Source: Podaxis mareebaensis
Taxonomy: Eukaryota; Basidiomycota; Agaricomycetes; Agaricales; Agaricaceae
Assembly (NCBI GenBank): GCA_018524725.1
Contig: JAEUWP010000095.1
Span: 1 to 29,099 of the forward strand
DNA: 29,099 bases
Direction: 5' to 3'
Shown here one piece after another: positions 9,179-17,336 of this stretch. The notes under the pieces are model-generated. The model did not search any database. It saw only the letters and a list, made by a program, of their open reading frames with translations, and was not told the DNA's origin. The translations under genes and the position numbers were made by a program. The first letter of the stretch is position 1. Each line of letters begins with the position of its first letter.

Positions 9179-9534
9179 CCTGAAGTGAACTTGCTAGATG
9201 AGTTCCTCACCTACATGGTCTCATATGAAAGCTGATGGAAACTGACATCGTACTACCATCAGGTTCTTTGTCCAAATAATAGGGGAGTAGATCCCCTGAT
9301 GCATAATAATCATCCAGTACCAATTTGAGATCAATCTAGATCTCGAATGGCATTTGTGCCCAAAAAGGTAGTGAATGGGTGAAAGCAAATGCACATTTGA
9401 GAGTTACAGCAATTCTTGCATGACTCTAAAAATAAAACAGCTCAACCAGATTACAAGTTGAGCAACCACCAAGGCACAAGGCAGCCCAGTAAACCACTGG
9501 ACCACAATGCCAATAAACCTACCAATGCAGTAAA

Positions 9535-10870
9535 TGTTATCACTGTGGTGGTAACCATTATGCTAGCTTGGACAAGTGTCCTTTGAAGAGTAAACCTTCA
9601 CAGATTCGAGCTGCTTACACAGCAATACCTGAAGATGGAGTATCACACACAGGAGAAGAAGACAATGATCAGGCAGAAGATGATCAGCTGGATTATGAAG
9701 AAGAGGAGGACGAAGTTGATGAAGATCATGTGTCAACACAAGCCTCAGAAGATGGATACACTGAAGTAACCATCATCAAGTCTGACTATGGATCTGATAG
9801 TGAGGACATGAACTTCCTTGCAAGTATTGACAATACTCCCGTCGAGAGCAAAATCAATGCACTCACTGATTACCCTGAGGAAGATGAGCCTCGAAATCAG
9901 TGGATTCGAAGAGTCACTCTTCGAACCAATAAAGGAAAGATATTATGCCCACAAATTGCCCCTTGTGAGAAACAATGTCTCACATCATATATCAGTGTTA
10001 ACAGCATCGAAGCCTGGATGCTCTGGGACTCAGGGAGTACAACCTCTGGGATGACCCCAGCCTTTGCTCAAATCACTGACATTAAAGTCAGTGAACTAGA
10101 AGATCTGCACATGCTCCAACTGGGCACAGTTGGTAGTAGATCCACTGTGAAGTACAGCACAACCATTGAATTAATAGTCAGGCCTATAAAAACTTCATCA
10201 TACCTTGACATAGTGAACTTTGATTGCTATGACATAATTATTGCAACTCCCTTTATGCATTGGCATAAAGTGAAGCTCAATTTCGAGAATCAAGCCATTA
10301 TCATAGATGGAGTCAGCTTTCTAGCTACCAACACTGTTGGTAATTCAGATATGTGGCTCTGTCACTATTGTTTGACTGATAAACATCAGTTGACATGACT
10401 ATATGGAGGCAAAGAGCCCACTAAAAATTGAGTGACAGTAGAGGATGTCACTGAAGCAAGTGGATTACACATTGGGGAAAAACTTCCCCACAATTATCCC
10501 CATATCCTTGAGGAGATCCCCTTGAGGACAAGAGATGAAGACTATGGGGAGAAACTCTCCCATCCATGATATGTGAGTGAACCTAAATTCCACCCTATTG
10601 TCTCAGTCGAAGACGAGTTACTAGCTCGTCAAAAGCGAGGACCACCAGTCCACAAACAACTCATTGAAACACCAGTCACCAAGGCAATGTATGACTGGTA
10701 CTACAACCCACAGATGCCTGATGAATGGAATGCCATGGTATCAGGCATCTGGTCAATGAAACAACCTGCAGATGGACACCCACTGTCTATGGGATACACC
10801 CCAAGCAGTGTGGACAATATTGTCCACACATGTAAGGCTTTAGGCCTCACAGGAAGGTGTTGAGAGTCTT
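9535..10870 (+). pseudogene. Gag zinc knuckle, acidic linker and aspartic protease
   Basis: A zinc knuckle at 9535-9579 reads C-x2-C-x3-H-x6-C, a nucleic-acid-binding motif at the end of gag. A strongly acidic Glu/Asp linker follows to about 9830. The retroviral-type aspartic protease lies at about 9960-10350: LWDSGST holds the catalytic Asp (codon 10027-10029), and a Tyr-Asp-Ile-Ile-Ile-x-Thr-Pro-Phe-Met flap/core motif comes later, with Ala where Gly is usual. The protease would cut the polyprotein. TGA stops at 10396-10398, near 10430, near 10568 and at 10861-10863 interrupt the frame. The linker toward RT (10573-10860) is otherwise open. A 9-bp inverted repeat with a 3-nt loop lies at 9905-9925. 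Confidence 0.8.
9905..9925. repeat. Inverted repeat, 9-bp arms, 3-nt loop
   Basis: TTCGAAGAG at 9905-9913 and CTCTTCGAA at 9917-9925 in coding sequence just upstream of the protease. Both arms keep a CpG. Confidence 0.95.
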
Positions 10871-12720
10871 AGATCATCGTGCCCAAGTGCATAAGACCAG
10901 TTATATAGGTGCTGGCTACACAAATGTAGGGCGAGTTGACGAAAATAAAGACCTAAAGAAAAGAAAGCTACAAAAATGATGGCTACCTATAAGTCCATCA
11001 CAACTGTGAGAAAACCTGACCTAAGCATTCCTACAACACAGAAGAATTCACCAGGATAAGGTACCCCAAGTGGTCCCTCAGGGACTATATCCATAGTATG
11101 ACAGTCATCCATCTACCAATGGAAGACAACTGCATAAAATGAATCAAGGACATGTGTGCTCAATTCAAAACAAAGAAACCACCCGATAATTTGGGTGACC
11201 AGAATCAGCACAAAATACCACAGATTAAGCAGTGGTTGATGCATGACTACCATGATATGATGCAGGGAACACCATCTCGCCTACCCCCATTCTGAGAGGT
11301 GAATCATGAGATTCACCTCATCGAGGAGAACAAGCAATATAACTATTGCTTGCCCAGATGCCCACAGTCATTACAGGAGGAGTTCCATGTAAAACTCAAC
11401 TGTTACATTGATGCAGGATGGTGGGAACCCCACAATGTTATGCAAGCAGCCCCTTTGCTTTGCATCCCCAAGAAGGATGGATGACTGTGTACAGTCATTG
11501 ATGTGAAGGAGCAAAATGATAACATGGTAAAGGATGTAACTCCTTTACCTGATCAAGAAGTAATCTGCAAAGACATGGCTAGAGCAAGATATCACTCTAA
11601 GATCGATCTAGCTGATGCATATGAACAGGTTAGAGTCCGACCCAAGGATGTGGAGAAGACAGCCTTCTCCACCATTGTGGGAACTTATGTCAGTAATATC
11701 ATGCAGCAATGGGACTGTAATGCCCCTGCCATGTTCCAAAGATTGATGACATCTATTTTTAGAGATGTCATCAGCATATTCATCCACATATACCTGGATG
11801 ATATATTTATATTTTCTAATTCTGTGGAGGAACACAAGCAGTATCTATGGCTCGTATTAGACTGACTCCACCAACAACAGCTCTATGTCAAAGAATTGAA
11901 GGTAGAACTGTATGCAGACCAAGTAGACTGTCTTGGTCATGTAATAGACAATAATGGTATCCACCCTGATACTGATAAACTATCCCAGATCCATGAGTGG
12001 AGAATCCCTCACAACTATAATAACATGCAGAAATTTGTCAGACTCATTAACTACATGTCCAACTTTCTGCTGGATATAACTGCATATACTGGCCTGTTAA
12101 TGGCCATAACACAGAACAGAACACCATTCCACTGGCAACTGTTACATCAGAGATGCTTTGATATGATCAAACACATCTGTTGTAAAACACCTGTGATCTG
12201 ACTGATAGATCCAAAGAATGGAGAACCCATATGGGTTATCTGTGACGCTTTGAAAACTGGTGTCAGTGCCATGTATGGACAAGGCCCCAGCTGGGTGGAC
12301 TGTTGCCCAGCAGGGTTCATGTCTAAAAAGTTCTCTGCAGCACAGCAGAACTATGCTGTACATGAACTTGAAATGTTGGCTATCCTCGAAGCACTACTGA
12401 AGTGGGAGGATAAGCTGGTGGGTTACCGAATCCACATCATTACAACCATAAAGCACTTGAGTTTTTCAAAACTCAATCAAAATTGTCGAGCTGACAATGA
12501 CAATGGCTTGACTATATGTCGAGGTTTGACTTTGACATAACCTATGTCAAAGGAGAATGCAACAAGATCACTGACTGTCTCTCACAATACTATGAGAGTG
12601 ATCGACTGGGGGAAGAGCACCCCAGTGGGGAGTACGTACAGGCCGACTTTCATATCAACCCTGAAGGAGACAACTTGCCAGCACCAAGAAGAGCAGAGAT
12701 ACAATGTCTGCAAGATTGAC
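10871..12720 (+). pseudogene. Ty3/gypsy reverse transcriptase and RNase H, decayed
   Basis: At 10866-10977 a linker is readable in another frame, so frameshifts flank it. RT runs from about 11299 to 12200. It has the N-terminal CxPRCP...EF segment, PKKDG before a TGA, SKIDLADAYEQVRV with the first catalytic Asp, and YLDDIFIFS with the double Asp at 11797-11802. RNase H starts near 12240 (ICDAL holds the first Asp) and continues with SKKF...AVHELEMLAI (Glu). A 1-nt loss near 12446 removes the next catalytic Asp (a Thr-Asp-His-Lys motif is expected) and shifts the frame, which then runs on from 12447 through 12516. Stops are TGA at 11482-11484, 11863-11865, 12199-12201 and twice near 12495-12505. 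The enzyme would copy element RNA into DNA. Confidence 0.85.
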
Positions 12721-13368
12721 TGGCAGCCATAAATGACGAAGGAGTCAGGTGAAGTGCCAGACTCCAAGAAAAGTGCAAACAATGAGATATTGAAGCTGAA
12801 GAGCTTCAAGAGGCAGCCACCCTCTGTGCTGTAGAACCAGATACTGGCCAAGCAAAATGCTCAACACAAAAATGCAAAACCAAGGGAATAACCCTTGGTG
12901 AGTCACTCTCTGCAACTGGCAACACCACCAGTTTCACCATTGGGGACAACTTCATTGACAAAGTCGTCACCAGATATAAAGCAGATTCATTAATGAGTAT
13001 AGTCAAACAATCCCCAGAGAAGTATAGAGACTTCTCTGTGGATAACCAAGGAGTGATCACAAAGAAAACCCCCCTAGGAGACTGAGTCGTATGTATTCCA
13101 AATGACAGGTGACTCATAACCCAGGTACTGACAAAGGCCCATGAAATTGTGGGACACCTAGGCAACCAGCAAATGGCAGAGTACATCCACAGATGGTACT
13201 GGTGGCCTTTGTTGGTAAAAGATTGTTGCAAGTTCTGTGGAACTTGCAAGATGTGTGCTCAAACCAAGACATTGAACACAAAACCCAGTGGAGAGCTACA
13301 CTCTCTACTGGTTCCTACCAAACCCTGGGACTCAATCAGGATGGACTTTGTCAGTCCATTCCCAGGAT

Positions 13369-13391
13369 CCAGAGGCTTTAACTATCTCTGG
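13369..13391. repeat. Inverted repeat, 6-bp arms, homologous to 5311-5331
   Basis: CCAGAG at 13369-13374 and CTCTGG at 13386-13391 in integrase codons for Arg-Gly-Phe-Asn-Tyr-Leu-Trp. Compared with the minus copy, an A-T pair has become G-C and a T-G pair has become C-G. Confidence 0.85.
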
Positions 13392-14009
13392 GTAGTTATG
13401 TGCCAAATGACAAGCATGGTGCACTTAATACCAGTGCACACAAAAATGACAGTGTCAGAGCTGTCATGGGTTTACATATGAGATATCGTATGCTTACACA
13501 GACTACTGAGCTCAATTGTGAGTGATTGAGACTCAAAATTCATATCCACCTGGTGGAGAGAACTTCACAAGATATTAGGAGCCAAGCTCCTAATGTCAAC
13601 TTCTTTTCACCCTCAAATGGATGGCCAGACTGAGTGAATGAATTGCAATATCAGTCAGATCTTCTGTGCAACAGTATGCTACGACCAAACTAATTGGGTT
13701 GACAAAGCACCATTAACCAAGTTTGCAATCAACTCAAGCATCTCGGCTACCATGAAATACACCCCATTCAAGTTGAATTACAGATATATGCTGTCCATGA
13801 TCCAGGATAGCTGCAATGCCAAAACCATCCACAAAGGGATAAAAACCTTTGCAGAAGCAGCACTGCTAAACTTAGCAGCTGCCCATGACACAATAATAGA
13901 ATCATGGGTTTTCCAAACCCACAATGCCAACAAAAAACAAGGGCCCAAACCTTGTATTGAGAAAGGAGACTTAGTCTACCTTTCTACACAGAACCTCTCG
14001 TTACCAAAA

Positions 14010-14031
14010 GACAGAGCTTGAAAGCTCTGTC
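14010..14031. repeat. Inverted repeat, 10-bp arms, 2-nt loop, homologous to 4661-4682
   Basis: GACAGAGCTT at 14010-14019 and AAGCTCTGTC at 14022-14031, over the Arg-Ala-stop-Lys-Leu-Cys codons of integrase. Confidence 0.95.
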
Positions 14032-14547
14032 CAAAGTTTATAGGACCCTACAAGGTCCTAGAATCAAAGCCAGAGACTTCCAATTACAAATTGGAACTAC
14101 CTCCAGTGTTATTATGCTGGAAAATCCATCTAGTGTTTCATGTAAATCTTCTGAGGCCATATCATGCCTCAGACAACACCTTATTCCCAGAACAATCATG
14201 GCCCGAGCCATATGACTTCAGGTTTGATGATGAGCATGAATGGTTTGTTGAGGAGATCATAGGCCATCGGTTTACCAACAATGGCAAGATCAAATTTCAG
14301 GTCCAGTGGAGTCTGGGAGACACCACTTGGGAACCAATACAACACTGTGAAGAACTTGCAGTGTTGGACAGGTACCTGGAGCTACAAGGAGTGTTGAAGG
14401 TTCAGCAACTTAGACCCTGATCACAGCCTACCAGAAATGGTAGGCACAAATCAGGTTGAAGAGATTAACTTCGACCCTGAGAATCCTACAATATATTACC
14501 AATGGCGACTTGCAAAGGTCACCTCTTCTCTCTCTACAACCACCACC

Positions 14548-16533
14548 ATGAACCCTCAGCACCTGCAACAACCACAACAACCAACCTCCATGCCTCAGCA
14601 GAGCAGTGCAAGCGGCTCTGCACCATCCACATCCCAAGGACCCTGGACAGGTCCTGGGAGGGGGAGGGAGTTGATGGACATAACCTCAGACCCCATCCCA
14701 ACATTTATGAGTCAGCCCGAGCATCAGCAAGGGCACCAAGACCCTCATTGTGCCTTACTGTCAATGATACCAACATCGATGTCTCAACACCCACAATTTG
14801 AGCAATGGCCGAATCAACAATTCGGCCACCCTCCATTCAATCCATACCTGCAGGGTTACCCAAACCCTGCATACTACCCTCCTCCACTGCTGACACTCCA
14901 TCATCTGACAACAATGCCTTACCACCCCTATCATGCATCACTGCTGCCACCAACTGCACTCCAGTTGGCCCATCACCATCACTACCCAACCATGCCGAGT
15001 GAATACACTCAGCAACTACCTCACCCCATGCCTTTGATGATGTCTGGGCTGTCAAGAGCCAAAGGCAAACAACATGCATTGGAGCAAGACTTACTCCAAC
15101 AGCAATATGAGGAACAGAACTTGGGCCTTGTATCTCAATTACACGAGGTTGGGTTAAATGACCACCTCATTGACATGATTGACCCATTTGACAAGTCAAT
15201 CAATCAAGTTCTCAACAAGCTCGTTGAGATTATACAAAACAAAAATGTGCACATCAGCATCCTCGAAGGACACCTCCACCACCTCAATGATACACTCTCC
15301 ACTGTACAGCAATCGAGAGAGTATGAGCTCAAGGCCATGATTCATGTGTCAAAAAAGAGGACCCTATCTGGTTCTCTAACACCTCCCAGTGGAGCCACCC
15401 CAGCTCCACTACAACAGCAACAACAACCTGTGTCAAGCTCATCAGCTCAACCAAAATCATATGCTTCAGCTGTGAGTAATGCAATGACTTGCACATCCTC
15501 TACATCTTCCAAAGTGAGCACCAGCAGTGCTCACTCATCATCTTCATCCTCAAAGGCAGGTGTGCAAACCAAGCTACTGCCTGTCACATCCAAGAAGGCA
15601 AGTGCTCCCAGCACTCACCTGACAGCAACCTCCTCCAAGACTAGTGTGCCTGGCACTAGTCAAGAACCAACACCTGTCAAAAAGTCATCCAAGTGAAGGC
15701 AACAAGATTCACCTGTCAGGACGACTGATGAGTCAGTCACCCAAGAACTGGATGTCGCACTCATCTATGATGATGTCCCAATGGACAACACCCTGCTCCC
15801 ACTGATGACCACTTCTGAGCAGTCATCACATATTGAAGAACTACTGTCAGGACCTGGGATTCCAGGTCCCACCTCTCCCACATGCAACTATGGACCACTC
15901 ATTCTGGTCTGTCTCCCCACCAAACTTGAGGATGCTCCTCAAGTTGTCCCTGATTACCTCACACCTGAGGACATGACCCCCATGTCCTCCAGTGAGGAGG
16001 AAGACATGGCTGAAGACTTCAAACCCAAGAAGGGTAAGAAGAAGGCCCCTCAATTGTCGACCTCTAGGTTGACATTTCAACCAATTGTCCATGACCTGCC
16101 AGGTTGTAATGGCATTATTCTGCCCATGTGGGGACTATGGCAACACAGCCAGGTCCATAGTCACAAACACAACAACAGCATGTAGAACATGTTGTTGTGG
16201 GGAGTTCATTACTTGCAGCAAACCAATACTGTGTTCACCGGAGCCACCTCCACCATTGCTGCAATGGCAGAATGCAAAGGCCAGGAGTTCAAAATCCTGA
16301 CCACCCATCCAGTTTATAAGGCAGCCTGTCACAGACTGCCTATGACCCCCCACGAAGTAGAGAAGCTGATCAAGCTTCTCAATAATCATCATGCCAAAGC
16401 CAAACATCGAGCTGAGGCACACCACCTCCTGACTGAGCTCTACAAAATAGCTACTATCTCAACCACCTTCCCTTCAGCCAAGCAGACAGATACCAGAGAG
16501 TCAGAACTCTCAAACCCACTGCTACTGTTCTGA
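14548..16533 (+). pseudogene. Post-pol accessory ORF (Gln/Pro/Ser-rich, coiled-coil centre)
   Basis: The frame is open from 14437, but the ATG at 14548 is preferred because Met-x-Pro-Gln-His matches the start of the minus copy at 4136. Layout: Gln/Pro/Ser-rich N-terminus, a Met-Asp-Ile motif, His/Pro/Tyr-rich middle, a helical coiled-coil-like part (about 15050-15350), a Ser/Thr/Lys-rich low-complexity tail to 15696, then an acidic segment and a Lys-rich patch near 16030. Stops at 15694-15696 (TGA), 16183-16185 (TAG) and 16531-16533 (TGA) interrupt one continuous frame. After 16189 it encodes a His/Lys/Ala-rich helix. There is no zinc knuckle, no enzyme motif, no signal peptide and no clear membrane segment, so it does not look like an envelope protein. 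Function unknown. Perfect stems persist here, such as 14806-14828 and 14849-14871. Confidence 0.6.
14806..14871. repeat. Two adjacent 9-bp inverted repeats
   Basis: TGGCCGAAT (14806-14814) with ATTCGGCCA (14820-14828), then TGCAGGGTT (14849-14857) with AACCCTGCA (14863-14871). Both have 5-nt loops and lie in the post-pol ORF. Confidence 0.95.
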
Positions 16534-16942
16534 ACTATTGAACCACCATCATATCATTCAACTCAACTGTCAACCCCAGAATGAACCCTTGAGAGCACTA
16601 CCCAAACTGCTTCATATAGGCATACCACATCACTAACCAAGCAGTCAGAATCACAGAGTTCTATGTTTGCATCTGTGACAAGTGTACAACCCAAGACCCA
16701 GATTGATATACCTTTGCCCCTATCTCAGTACTCATGGCTAGGACCAGATACATGGCCTTCCTTGAGGTTCCCTGAGACACAAACTTTACCCTCAGTACAC
16801 ACTACCCAAACCTTAGATACCTTTGGAACCATGAGTCACTGTCACCTTCATCCCAAACCCTAATGCCAACCAATACTATACCTCAGAGCTGATCTACTAC
16901 AGAGACACAGAGGCCAGGGTTACCTATTGATCAGACACCCCC
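16534..16942 (+). other. 3' region of the plus-strand gypsy element, decayed coding sequence
   Basis: Readable in pieces in more than one frame, with short runs such as Thr-Val-Thr-Phe-Ile-Pro near 16840. Several TGA, TAG and frame breaks occur. By position it continues the post-pol ORF. It ends in an ACACCCCC tract at 16935-16942, where the minus-strand LTR appears to begin. No recognisable domain. Confidence 0.35.
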
Positions 16943-17243
16943 TGTTACAAGGTTCTTCTTTGGCTAAGCAACGCCTAAGTCAGAGCCTATCCTTGCAAGT
17001 GAGATGAGCAGAGGTCTTTGTCCTGTACAGGTCAGAAAGAGCTGCTCTGTTTAACCTCAGGTGGCTGTTCATGTTGTCTCTAGGCAGCAAACTTGTAATG
17101 ATTGCACTCTCCATAGGACAAGACATTGACGAGAAGCCTTGGAGGGAAAAGCTGCACACAAGGGCAAAGAGATGTGGGCTTAAAGGGGCACTACTGCTCA
17201 AGGACTTATTCAAGTACCAAGAGGAGGTAACACACTCTTTAAG
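16943..17243 (-). repeat. Presumed 3' LTR of the minus-strand gypsy element, distal part
   Basis: On the minus strand this part ends CCTTGTAACA at 16943, a usual LTR terminus, directly followed by the C-tract that closes the plus-strand element. It has no ORF with family resemblance. It joins 24180-24388 once the LINE and one target-site copy are removed, giving about 510 bp. The boundary is inferred from the TG...CA rule only, since the partner LTR is outside the window. Confidence 0.4.
17231..17243. repeat. LINE target-site duplication, left copy (13 bp)
   Basis: CACACTCTTTAAG, identical to 24167-24179 immediately after the LINE poly(A). It fixes both ends of the LINE insertion. Confidence 0.95.
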
Positions 17244-17336
17244 CATCACACCTTCCTTTCTCAGTAACTACCACTATTGCTTCAGTGGAACAGTTATTCG
17301 TAGCACAAGGAATAAAGTTTTCTGCTCTAAATCACT

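Larger units (their letters stand above)
7175..9534 (+). pseudogene. Ty3/gypsy gag (capsid), decayed
   Basis: The ATG at 7175 is chosen because it is in frame with the long coding run and lies where the minus copy starts its gag (Met-Thr-Ser versus Met-Thr-Thr). One frame stays open from 7175 to about 9500 apart from stops that are mostly TGA (7649-7651, 7967-7969, 8204-8206, 9167-9169 and others). Residues encoded at 8690-9170 form the retrotransposon gag capsid region: a Tyr-Ser-Gly start, an aromatic/Leu helix with an Arg-Asp-Arg-Leu turn, then Phe-Asp-Trp-Thr-Phe and Tyr-Asp-Arg-Phe. A frameshift near 9515-9530 separates this frame from the zinc knuckle. At least twelve perfect stem-loops with arms of 7 bp or more lie between 7300 and 9200. 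Confidence 0.75.
12721..14420 (+). pseudogene. Ty3/gypsy integrase with chromodomain, decayed
   Basis: The single frame from 12516 continues to 14420. An HHCC zinc finger lies at 13140-13262 (His-x3-His, then C-x2-C). The catalytic triad is still readable: Asp in RMDF (13344-13346), Asp at 13524-13526, and Glu at 13632-13634, with exactly 35 residues between the last two. TGA follows each of the last two catalytic codons closely (13527-13529 directly after the Asp, 13635-13637 directly after the Glu), where arginine is usual. All nine stops I found from 12717 to 14021 are TGA. The C-terminal chromodomain is at 14220-14400 (EWFVEEIIGHRF, then QVQWSLGDTTWEP and a Leu-rich helix), marking the element as a chromovirus. 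Pol ends at TGA 14418-14420. Confidence 0.9.
6852..16942 (+). mobile_element. Ty3/gypsy chromovirus, hairpin-rich family, 3' LTR missing
   Basis: Order on the plus strand: 5' LTR (6852-7160), gag (7175-9534), CCHC knuckle and protease (9535-10870), RT-RNase H (10871-12720), integrase-chromodomain (12721-14420), post-pol ORF (14548-16533) and a 3' region to 16942. No sequence like the 5' LTR follows. At 16943 a minus-strand element appears to begin, so the 3' LTR probably lies beyond the right edge. The element is CpG-poor, stops are mostly TGA, and inverted repeats run along its full length. Confidence 0.8.

Noticed and set aside
7175..14420. TGA read as a sense codon (altered genetic code)
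   Set aside because: TGA falls at conserved Arg positions, fits CGA decay at CpG, and occurs with frameshifts and other stops in the same elements. The LINE ORFs use TGA and TAA as normal ends.
16943..17243. 3' LTR of the plus-strand hairpin-rich element
   Set aside because: It shows no similarity to 6852-7160 and lacks the three stem-loops. It fits better as the end of the minus-strand element's LTR.
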